Source of the DNA: Kiritimatiellia bacterium
Lineage (GTDB): Bacteria > Verrucomicrobiota > Kiritimatiellia > RFP12 > UBA1067
DNA length: 5,421 nucleotides
Direction of reading: 5' to 3'
Assembly: GCA_017521065.1 (NCBI GenBank)
Contig: JAFXEA010000349.1
Coordinates: forward strand, 1-5,421
Shown here one piece after another: positions 1 to 4,519 of the stretch (the first letter of the stretch is position 1; the number at the start of each line of letters is the position of its first letter). The position numbers and the translations under genes were made by a program. The notes under the pieces are model-generated. The model was not told where the DNA came from. It saw nothing but the letters and a program-made list of their open reading frames with translations, and did no database searches.

Positions 1-348
1 ATCCTGCTCGTTCTGGGAAGAATGCATGCCAGGATCGTCCGCGACGCACACCACCATGCCGCCGGTCGCACCGACGTACGTGAACGTCATGAGCGGATCC
101 ATCGCCACGTTGAGACCGACATGCTTCATAGCGGTAAGCGAACGCGCACCGGCCATGGAGGCGCCAATAGCAGTCTCCATGGCGACCTTCTCGTTCACCG
201 CCCATTCACACTTTACCGTATCCTTGAACTTCGCAACGTTCTCGAGGATCTCGGTGGACGGGGTACCGGGATAGGCGCTCGCGACAACACATCCGGCTCC
301 GGCGGCTCCGTGAGCGACCGCCTCGTTTGCAGAAAGCATCTTCTTCAT
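1..348 (-). CDS. iorA: Indolepyruvate:ferredoxin oxidoreductase alpha subunit, N-terminal part (cut by the window edge)
   Basis: The minus-strand frame stays open to base 1, giving about 116 residues of a protein that normally has roughly 600. The visible part is the N-terminal pyruvate:ferredoxin-oxidoreductase-like pyrimidine-binding domain. Conserved blocks seen in order are LSANEAVAHGA near residue 5, AYPGTPSTEI near 26, the EW..NEKVAME segment carrying the family glutamates near 48-58, MKHVGLNVA.DPLMT near 74, and ADDPGMHSSQNEQD at the cut. The last block is close to diagnostic for IorA. In this family the cytoplasmic TPP and iron-sulfur enzyme, with IorB, oxidatively decarboxylates arylpyruvates to aryl-acetyl-CoA and reduces ferredoxin in anaerobes. 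I chose the ATG at 348: GGAG at 358-361 lies 9 nt upstream and the protein then begins MKKMLSANEA, as in homologues. An ATG at 354 is in frame but only 3 nt from that site. iorB is not visible and may lie beyond the left edge. Confidence 0.93.
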   Translation of the reverse strand, partial: MKKMLSANEAVAHGAAGAGCVVASAYPGTPSTEILENVAKFKDTVKCEWAVNEKVAMETAIGASMAGARSLTAMKHVGLNVAMDPLMTFTYVGATGGMVVCVADDPGMHSSQNEQD

Positions 349-378
349 CTTCATTCTCTCCAAAATAAAATTTGGGGT

Positions 379-387
379 ATTATATCA
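379..387 (-). promoter_or_regulatory. Extended -10 promoter of iorA
   Basis: Read on the minus strand the sequence is TGATATAAT, a perfect extended -10 (TGnTATAAT). It lies about 30 nt upstream of the iorA start and is followed by GGAG at 361-358. No good -35 hexamer is seen at 16-18 nt spacing, which is normal for extended -10 promoters. It suggests iorA is transcribed independently of the GH39-like gene that ends 126 nt earlier. An 8-bp inverted repeat (ACCGAAAA at 404-411, TTTTCGGT at 447-454) lies between the two genes, but its 35-nt loop and lack of a T-run make it a poor terminator. Confidence 0.55.
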
Positions 388-480
388 TACTAAGGTCGCA
401 ACAACCGAAAAACCTGCCGCGATCAGCCAATTCAGCTCATGATATCTTTTCGGTCGACTGCCGTCGAAGCCCCCTCGAAA

Positions 481-1941
481 TCAAAGACTGAATTTAACAA
501 GAAATGCCGCCGAGCCGGAGAGTTTCTTGTCAAGTGTCAGCTTGCCGTCGACAAACGAGACATTTATACTCTCGTTGTTTCTTTCATAGTCAAGAAGTGT
601 TGCGGAAATAACTTCACGCACACCCTTCACGTCAACGGCAACTTTTTCGTCCTTTCCACGATAATCCGAAACCAGAAGCCAACCGGTTTTCCCGTCCGCC
701 GATTTTGCCGCAAGGGTCGAAACCGTATCTTCACAGGTTGAAGCGCAGAGGTTGGTGCAATCCTTCATGATGGAGCCAAACAGATTCAGCGCATACCAAA
801 TCTTATAATACCTGCGAAACTCATCCATGTAGCCCCACGATCCTGTATGGCGACAACCGTAGAAGTATGCCTGATCGTATTTGGACGTCTGCATCTGCGC
901 AAGAGTGGAAAGCGTGAAGCAGGATGAATCGATTCCGTTGTGCGAAGCGGGGCTTTCCCAGACTTTTTTGAGAATTGCCGGATCGGTGCTTCTCAACCCC
1001 TTCCAGCTGTAGTCGCCAAGATAGTGCCATTCATTGATTATCAATTCGCACTTTTTAAACCCAAAGGAATCGCAAAGCCTACGCGCCTTATCCGCATTTC
1101 CGATAATGACGGACGGCTTGTCGCCATAGTAATGCCAGGAAATGAAGTCCGGCGCGACATTCTCCCGCTTGCAAGCTTCAAGAAGCGTACGGAAGTACGA
1201 TTCCTTGTACGAACACAGTGCAGGCCCTCCAACCTTGATATCTGGAAATTCGCTTTTCAGCCGTTTCAGGCACTTGACGTAGAACTGCGCGAAAAGCTCA
1301 AGGCGCTTGGCGTCTCGTCTCCGGCGATCAGCCTTTCGCTCTTCTTTCGTATTTCCGACACCGCCATCACCATCCGGCAGACACCACATATTGTTAAACC
1401 CGTCAGGTTCGTTCCATATCTCCCAATACTTGATATCCCAGTTGAAGCCGTCCGCCCAGCCGCGCGTGTAGTGGCGTATGGTTCCCGCGAACACCTCCGC
1501 CATCTTGTCGAAATCATCCGGTATAAGGGTGTTGAAATGGATCTTAGGTCCGGAATGCTCGATTGACGTGCCAAGACGGTAGAATATCTTCATTCCCGCA
1601 TCCTGCGAAAGCTTCAAAAGATAGTCGGTCGGCTTGAAGCAGTAGTTCTTCGGATCCCTGGCGTCAAGATGCATTAGCGGAAAGATGAAATGCGTATCGA
1701 CAACACGTTCTCCCGGATTGATGAGGGCAAGGTCATGCGTGCGTACATAGTCAAAATTCATCGACTTTATCTGCTCGGTTATATTGCCATTGCTTGTAAT
1801 TTTCGGCGAATACCCCGACGAATGCAGCGCACGGCGGACAGGTCCGATCTCCTTCGAGAAATCGGCGGTAATCTCTGCCTTCAAAGCGTTAATGCCCAAA
1901 ACGGACATAGTCAAAGCAAGCATCATATATCTGCAGCACAT
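481..1941 (-). CDS. Secreted GH39-like glycoside hydrolase (clan GH-A)
   Basis: A complete 486-aa protein. Residues 1-22 form a type I signal peptide with a hydrophobic core and likely cleavage after ALKA; there is no lipobox cysteine at the cleavage site, so export to the periplasm or outside is inferred. A (beta/alpha)8 barrel follows, with VRTHD (66-70), YWEIWNEPD (172-180), PDFISWHYYG (264-273) and IINEWHY (301-307). By analogy with GH39 beta-xylosidases and iduronidases, E178 is the acid/base and E304 the nucleophile; both are present. Residues from about 400 to 486 look like the C-terminal beta-sandwich common in this clan. Oddities are a charged insertion after the acid/base strand (about 190-212, with RRRR) and 14 cysteines, including CxxxCxxxC at 395-403. 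The start is set by AAAGGAG 6 nt before the ATG. Substrate cannot be read from sequence; a xylo- or uronate-containing glycan is plausible. GH5- or GH30-like clan-A members are the main alternatives. Confidence 0.82.
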   Translation of the reverse strand: MCCRYMMLALTMSVLGINALKAEITADFSKEIGPVRRALHSSGYSPKITSNGNITEQIKSMNFDYVRTHDLALINPGERVVDTHFIFPLMHLDARDPKNYCFKPTDYLLKLSQDAGMKIFYRLGTSIEHSGPKIHFNTLIPDDFDKMAEVFAGTIRHYTRGWADGFNWDIKYWEIWNEPDGFNNMWCLPDGDGGVGNTKEERKADRRRRDAKRLELFAQFYVKCLKRLKSEFPDIKVGGPALCSYKESYFRTLLEACKRENVAPDFISWHYYGDKPSVIIGNADKARRLCDSFGFKKCELIINEWHYLGDYSWKGLRSTDPAILKKVWESPASHNGIDSSCFTLSTLAQMQTSKYDQAYFYGCRHTGSWGYMDEFRRYYKIWYALNLFGSIMKDCTNLCASTCEDTVSTLAAKSADGKTGWLLVSDYRGKDEKVAVDVKGVREVISATLLDYERNNESINVSFVDGKLTLDKKLSGSAAFLVKFSL

Positions 1942-1957
1942 CTTTTGCTCCTTTCGT

Positions 1958-1978
1958 TATAATGACACCATTATACCA
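1958..1978 (-). promoter_or_regulatory. Extended -10 promoter overlapped by a perfect palindrome, upstream of the GH39-like gene
   Basis: On the minus strand, TGGTATAAT (1978-1970) is a perfect extended -10 element. The -10 hexamer is also the outer half of a perfect 7-4-7 inverted repeat, TATAATG-GTGT-CATTATA (1975-1958). The repeat covers the region from the -10 to about the transcription start, immediately before the AAAGGAG ribosome site. A dimeric repressor bound there would block RNA polymerase, as expected for a substrate-induced glycosidase. The regulator itself is not in the window. No convincing -35 is seen. Confidence 0.5.
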
Positions 1979-2000
1979 CACTCTGACGGCAAACCTCCGC

Positions 2001-2019
2001 TTACAGTTCCTCTACGACC
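2001..2019 (-). pseudogene. Vestigial 3' tail (VVEEL-stop) matching the end of the DUF4838-like gene
   Basis: Bases 2003-2019 are identical over 17 nt to 4522-4538, the last codons of the DUF4838-like gene. Read on the minus strand, both encode VVEEL followed by a stop: TAA here, TGA there. Here the frame extends upstream only about ten more codons, through the 21-bp repeat, before meeting a stop, and it has no start codon, so it is not a gene. A 17-nt exact match by chance in a window of this size is unlikely. It may be the surviving end of a lost paralogue, or one copy of a duplication made when the intervening 2.5 kb was acquired. Confidence 0.55.
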
Positions 2020-2039
2020 TTTTCCGAAGGGTGTGTCCC
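2019..2039. repeat. Direct repeat copy 1 (REP-like, CCGAAGGGTGTGTCCC core)
   Basis: These 21 bp recur exactly at 4386-4406 in the same orientation. The similarity continues more loosely into TTAT and TTATTTTC on the distal side, with copy 1 carrying an extra C-rich insert that includes a run of seven C at 2045-2051. The GGGTGTGTCCC core resembles GGTGTCCCC-type motifs of REP sequences associated with Y1-family (RAYT) transposases; that link is an inference. The copy abuts the 17-bp vestigial tail, sharing one base with it. Confidence 0.7.
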
Positions 2040-2073
2040 CTTATCCCCCCCTTATTTTCCACCAACATAGGCG

Positions 2074-3381
2074 TTATAAAGATATTTCTTTTTTTAAAGT
2101 TGATATTGCATAGAGCGGAATGTCTATGAGTCCGTTTGACTTGGAATATGCAGAGAGTGAAGTTCTTACGGAAAGACGCGGTGAGAATGCTGCCTTGAAC
2201 ACAGAAAGACTCTTGGCTTTGACATTGCGCTCCGCCTTTACCTCTATCGGAACAATATCATCTTCACTCTCCACAAGGAAATCAATCTCCGCCCTGGAAT
2301 TTGCCTTTGACCAATAATATGGACACATCCCACACGATGCCCTCAACTCCTGCTGCACATACTGTTCAGTCAATGATCCCTTGAATTCGGTAAAAAGCCT
2401 ATTCCCTTCAAGAAGAGTTTTTGCCGGCAGTGAAGACTGCGCCGCAAGCAGACCTACATCTACGCCGAAAAACTTAAAAAGGTGATTTTGGTATGCAGCA
2501 AGCGGAATAGAAGGCTTAGTCACATTCCATACACGATATGCAAGGCCGGCAGATTCGAGCCAGACAAATGGATCCCTCAAATCGCGCGCCTGTTTCACGT
2601 CGGGCACATCAGTCGATACAAAGCGCTTGTCTTCCTTCGCCAGATGCACTGGCAGCGACCGCCACAATGCCCTTATCCTCGGCAATTGGTTTTTGGGAAC
2701 GTGCCGCGCAAAATCCTTATCGTAATCAGATAGTATTCCGAGCTGAACCTTTCGTGAATCACTGGGATTCCCATGCCGCAAAAAGGTCTCTACCGCCGCC
2801 GGCATCCCTCCCACAAATAAATACAACCGCAAAAGCTCCGTCAGACGCTGAGAAAAAGGCTCAAGCATCGACCTGTCGCACGACTCTACAATCTCCCAAA
2901 GCTTTTCCTCGCCATACGCCACCAGAAACTCCCCGAAACTCATCGGGTATAATGTCATTGACTCTGTCTTGCCTACTGGATAGCCTGTTCCAACCTGAAG
3001 GTGAAGTCCAAGTAGAGACCCTGCTGCAACAACCGCATATTCTGGAGCATTCTCTTGCCAGTATTTAAGCGAAGTCAATGCTTCTGGACAAAGCTGCACC
3101 TCATCAAAAACAATCAGCGTTTCCTCTGGAACTATCATCGTCCCTGTTGCAGCCTGCAATCCCGTAATGAGACGCTTGATGTCAGAATATCCACTTTTGA
3201 AGAACTCAACAAGTGCTGGATTGCCGTCAAACGCAACATAAGCGAGGTTTCGGAATGAAGTCTTTCCAAAAGATTTTAGAAGCCACGTCTTGCCAACTTG
3301 TCGTGCACCATTAAGCACAAGCGGCTTTCTGTTCGGGCGACTGCGCCACTCCTGCAGGTTTTTGATGATAAATCGCTCCAT
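2074..3381 (-). CDS. AAA_14/DUF4143 family ATPase
   Basis: A complete 435-aa protein of the widespread bacterial and archaeal 'ATP-binding protein, DUF4143' family. The N-terminal AAA_14 domain has Walker A GARQVGKT (25-32), Walker B LIVFDE (89-94) and a sensor-like AAGSLLG (119-125), followed by the SFGEFL segment (148-153) and GGMP (191-194). The C-terminal DUF4143 domain has FKGSLTEQYV (333-342), then AEIDFL (364-369) and PIEVKA (378-383). The D367...E380-V-K382 arrangement is the D-(D/E)xK signature of restriction-endonuclease-like folds. Length is typical and no key residue is missing. The physiological role of this family is not established; proposals include DNA-related or defence functions. 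The ATG follows an in-frame TAG three codons upstream, so the start is fixed even though AAAGGAG is 12 nt away. It stands alone between repeats and has no obvious partner, which suggests it arrived as an independent accessory gene. Confidence 0.93.
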   Translation of the reverse strand: MERFIIKNLQEWRSRPNRKPLVLNGARQVGKTWLLKSFGKTSFRNLAYVAFDGNPALVEFFKSGYSDIKRLITGLQAATGTMIVPEETLIVFDEVQLCPEALTSLKYWQENAPEYAVVAAGSLLGLHLQVGTGYPVGKTESMTLYPMSFGEFLVAYGEEKLWEIVESCDRSMLEPFSQRLTELLRLYLFVGGMPAAVETFLRHGNPSDSRKVQLGILSDYDKDFARHVPKNQLPRIRALWRSLPVHLAKEDKRFVSTDVPDVKQARDLRDPFVWLESAGLAYRVWNVTKPSIPLAAYQNHLFKFFGVDVGLLAAQSSLPAKTLLEGNRLFTEFKGSLTEQYVQQELRASCGMCPYYWSKANSRAEIDFLVESEDDIVPIEVKAERNVKAKSLSVFKAAFSPRLSVRTSLSAYSKSNGLIDIPLYAISTLKKEISL

Positions 3382-3393
3382 ACCACACTATTG

Positions 3394-3416
3394 CTCCTTT
3401 CAAGAAGCGTATTATA
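3394..3416 (-). promoter_or_regulatory. Promoter -10 box and ribosome site of the AAA_14 gene
   Basis: On the minus strand TATAAT occupies 3416-3411 and AAAGGAG lies at about 3400-3394. The leader is therefore only about 35 nt. The AAAGGAG-to-ATG spacing of 12 nt is longer than optimal and may make translation modest. The -35 position is poor (TGGATT at 17-nt spacing), consistent with a promoter that needs an activator. The nearest TTGCACTTT repeat begins 31 nt upstream of the -10 box. The leader shares GAAAGGAGCAA with the GH39-like gene's leader. Confidence 0.5.
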
Positions 3417-3432
3417 CATCAAAACCGCCAAT

Positions 3433-3524
3433 GAATCCACCTATGATTTGCACTTTATTGTGACGAATCCAAGTCATGACTTGCACTTTCTTGTGATGAA
3501 TATGAGCATCTAATTGCACTTTCT
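3433..3524. repeat. 33-bp-period direct repeat array upstream of the AAA_14 gene
   Basis: TTGCACTTT occurs at 3448, 3481 and 3514, exactly 33 bp apart each time (AAAGTGCAA on the gene's strand). The first two full units also share TTGTGA-nGAAT downstream of the core. A partial unit, GAATCCA...ATGAT, precedes the first core, with GAAT at 3433, 3465 and 3498. Thirty-three base pairs is close to three helical turns, so all cores face the same side of the DNA. The position, directly upstream of the -35/-10 region of the AAA_14 promoter, fits a regulator array. Alternatives are a recombinase or replication iteron set, or residue of an old tandem duplication. CRISPR is excluded because the cores are 9 bp. 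Confidence 0.75.
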
Positions 3525-3732
3525 ATCCACATATTTGAGAGGGTCTCCGCTAGATTCCCACCCAATCACAGGCTAGCCTAACCTTTCGACAGCTTCGACT
3601 TTCCCCACAAAATTCCCGCAAAATTATCATATCCCAAGTCCTGACGGAGGCATTCCATGCATCCTCTCTGCCGCCACAAAAGGAGAATTCACTTCGGAGT
3701 AGTTCTCTCTCTTATGATCAGAAAGGGAATAA

Positions 3733-3761
3733 ATGAGAATATGGTTCGGACTGATTCTCAT
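3733..3761. repeat. Perfect 8-bp inverted repeat
   Basis: ATGAGAAT (3733-3740) and ATTCTCAT (3754-3761) are exact reverse complements around a 13-nt spacer, ATGGTTCGGACTG. There is no following T-run, so a terminator is unlikely. A protein-binding palindrome or a remnant of a mobile-element end are possible; nothing else links it to a gene. Confidence 0.5.
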
Positions 3762-3871
3762 GAACATGGTGCACACTAAAATCCATTGCAACATAAGGGC
3801 TTTGCCACAGCCTCTTCTAGGGGAAGCTGATTTTCTGCGCGGACAAACACGTCCTCGCTATCAGCGTTTGC

Positions 3872-3887
3872 ATTTCCGTGGGGACAA
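3872..3887 (+). repeat. GTGGGGACA motif, copy A
   Basis: ATTTCCGTGGGGACAA is nearly identical to 4223-4237 (ATTTCGTGGGGACAA, one base shorter). Both are followed within 15-25 nt by an A-rich AAATTT tract. Weaker relatives are CTTGTGGGGACCC (4311-4323), TTTTCGTGGGAACGAAA (4411-4427) and, inverted, TTCCCCACAAAATT (3601-3614). The concentration in one kilobase suggests a short dispersed repeat family rather than chance. Confidence 0.5.
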
Positions 3888-3964
3888 CAACTGTAAATTT
3901 CCAGACCCTTTCATTTAGGGAGAATTCGCTTCCTCCTACAGGGCAATTCACACCAAAATGGTAG

Positions 3965-3985
3965 GGCGGCCTTTCCTAGGCCGCC
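3965..3985. repeat. GC-rich hairpin (8-bp perfect stem, 5-nt loop)
   Basis: GGCGGCCT-TTCCT-AGGCCGCC forms a very stable stem on either strand. No run of T follows in either direction, so a rho-independent terminator is not supported. It marks the left border of a GC-rich block (3960-4185) that holds the tandem repeats and the REPIN-like element. Confidence 0.65.
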
Positions 3986-4030
3986 GCTTCTCGATGCTCC
4001 CCGCGACCGCCGCCGTACTACCAGTTTCTT

Positions 4031-4116
4031 CATGCGGCGTTTTGTTTTGGTCATGGGGCTCATGCCTTTTGGACATGGGGCGTTTTCATTTCGTCATGGG
4101 GCGTTTTGCCGTCGGA
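4031..4116. repeat. Four ~21-bp tandem repeats (CATGGGGCGTTTT)
   Basis: Units start at 4031, 4052, 4074 and 4095 (spacing 21, 22, 21). The first 13 bases are CATGCGGCGTTTT, CATGGGGCTCATG, CATGGGGCGTTTT and CATGGGGCGTTTT; the unit ends share T-rich ...TTTCGT or TTTTGGA. The period is a multiple of three, so one plus-strand frame reads as heptad repeats (HGAFSFR/HGAFCRR), but there is no good ribosome site or recognisable protein. I treat it as a non-coding minisatellite. It lies directly against the REPIN-like element. Confidence 0.65.
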
Positions 4117-4118
4117 CA

Positions 4119-4183
4119 GGGAGGGGTAGCGTCCTCGCTGCCCGATTCGTCGTTGCACGGGCAACGAGGACATTGCCCCTCCC
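4119..4183. repeat. REPIN-like double palindrome (two inverted REPs)
   Basis: Two 26-nt arms (4119-4144 and 4158-4183) pair around a 13-nt loop. They begin and end with GGGAGGGG/CCCCTCCC, share GTCCTCG/CGAGGAC and TGCCCG/CGGGCA, and agree at 22 of 26 positions. All four differences are transitions, so the stem is kept by G-U pairs in RNA. Each arm is itself a small palindrome: GGGTAGCG-TCCT-CGCTGCCC on the left and GGGCAA...TTGCCC on the right. Two REPs in inverted orientation, each with its own hairpin, is the architecture of REPINs, which are moved in trans by RAYT (Y1-HUH) transposases. No such transposase is in the window. Confidence 0.72.
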
Positions 4184-4222
4184 ATCTTTACTTTCCTCTC
4201 ACGCTGACGGGGTTCGACTGAA

Positions 4223-4237
4223 ATTTCGTGGGGACAA
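4223..4237 (+). repeat. GTGGGGACA motif, copy B
   Basis: ATTTCGTGGGGACAA repeats copy A at 3872-3887 with one base deleted. In both places a CGCT- and TTTG/TTCG-containing stretch precedes it, so the repeated unit may be longer than the exact match. It sits between the REPIN-like element and the AT-rich inverted repeat. Confidence 0.5.
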
Positions 4238-4260
4238 GTATGGAAAATCAGGGGAAATTT

Positions 4261-4379
4261 AATTAAAAAAGACCAATAAATATTGGATTAATTGAATGCT
4301 TTCTCTTTTTCTTGTGGGGACCCTCAAAAAACGAAAGGATGCATCCAATTAACCGAATATTCATCATTCTTTTTAACTT
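4261..4379. repeat. AT-rich long imperfect inverted repeat (MITE-like)
   Basis: The core arms 4279-4299 and 4341-4361 agree at 18 of 21 positions after reverse complementing (AATATT...TTAATTG...ATGC). Pairing continues outward (AATTAAAAAAGA at 4261-4272 against TCTTTTTAACTT at 4368-4379, 10 of 12) and, with a gap, inward (TTTC against GAAA). The loop contains CTTGTGGGGACCC. A non-coding ~120-bp element folding end to end is what a decayed MITE would look like; no target-site duplication is clear. It lies 6 bp from the 21-bp direct repeat copy 2. Confidence 0.55.
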
Positions 4380-4385
4380 ATCTCA

Positions 4386-4406
4386 CTTTTCCGAAGGGTG
4401 TGTCCC
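4386..4406. repeat. Direct repeat copy 2 (CCGAAGGGTGTGTCCC core)
   Basis: Exact 21-bp match to 2019-2039 in the same orientation, continuing as TTTATTTTCGTGGG. Together the two copies bracket about 2.35 kb holding the AAA_14 gene and the repeat-rich DNA. This copy ends one base before the stop codon of the signal-peptide stub, so it may mark the point where that gene was broken. Confidence 0.7.
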
Positions 4407-4407
4407 T

Positions 4408-4518
4408 TTATTTTCGTGGGAACGAAAGAGGATTGGCCGCCACTTGAATAGAGGCAATCACTGCACATATCGTGCAAGCGACACCGCCGAATGTGAATGT
4501 GTGTTGTCTTTGATTCAT
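4408..4518 (-). pseudogene. Signal-peptide stub: truncated 5' end of a secreted-protein gene
   Basis: A 36-codon minus-strand frame starts with ATG at 4518, one base after the TGA of the DUF4838-like gene. AGAGGA (4532-4527), inside the last codons of that gene, lies 8 nt before the ATG, a good ribosome site for coupled translation. The product begins MNQRQHTF, then has a hydrophobic core (GGVACTICAVIASI) and a VAA cleavage site around residues 26-28, leaving only NPLSFPRK before TAA at 4410-4408. That stop is one base from the 21-bp repeat. The pattern fits a secreted protein whose body was lost when repeat DNA joined here, with the real sequence ending around 4410-4425. A genuine tiny exported peptide is possible but less likely. 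The missing product cannot be named; a DUF4838 or glycosidase paralogue is a guess from context and from the vestigial tail at 2001-2019. Confidence 0.55.
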
Positions 4519-4519
4519 T

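Larger units (their letters stand above)
3525..3964. other. Intergenic stretch without a supportable gene
   Basis: About 440 bp with no convincing coding region on either strand. It contains GGCTAGCC (3571-3578), a GGAGAATTC-n-CTTC motif repeated at 3682-3695 and 3919-3932, the inverted repeat at 3733-3761, and one copy of the TTTC(C)GTGGGGACAA motif. GTCCTCGCT at 3851-3859 also occurs inside the REPIN-like element (4131-4139), followed by AGCG to form CGCT-atc-AGCG; this could be a decayed single REP. A 61-codon plus-strand frame (3733-3918) has an AAAGGG ahead of its ATG but resembles nothing recognisable. Confidence 0.5.

Noticed and set aside
22..393. 123-codon plus-strand open frame at the left edge.
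   Set aside because: Antisense shadow of iorA, whose minus-strand translation matches the family block by block.
940..1566. 208-codon plus-strand open frame.
   Set aside because: It lies wholly antisense to the GH39-like gene, whose catalytic motifs are intact; it has no ribosome site and no recognisable domain.
2045..2094. Homopolymers C7 (2045-2051) and T7 (2089-2095 region) as phase-variation switches.
   Set aside because: C7 is intergenic and away from any promoter; T7 falls in the last codons of the AAA_14 gene, where slippage would change only a few terminal residues.
3433..3524. CRISPR array.
   Set aside because: The conserved core is 9 bp with a 33-bp period, unit identity is partial, there are too few units, and there are no cas genes.
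3733..3918. 61-codon plus-strand frame with AAAGGG before its ATG.
   Set aside because: It starts inside an inverted repeat, its end is made of the GTGGGGACA repeat, and the product resembles no known protein. It cannot be excluded as a small gene.
3965..3985. Rho-independent terminator.
   Set aside because: The stem is strong but no T-run follows on either strand and no gene ends beside it.
4201..4240. GCTGACGGGGTTCGACTG looks like the 5' end of tmRNA, or a tRNA T-arm (GGTTCGA).
   Set aside because: No tag-peptide frame ending in ALAA follows, no matching 3' acceptor/T-arm with CCA is found, and no cloverleaf can be built around it.
3958..4262. Two overlapping plus-strand frames with HGAF-like peptide repeats.
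   Set aside because: The peptide repeats come from the ~21-bp DNA repeats and the frames run through the REPIN-like hairpin; no ribosome site supports translation.
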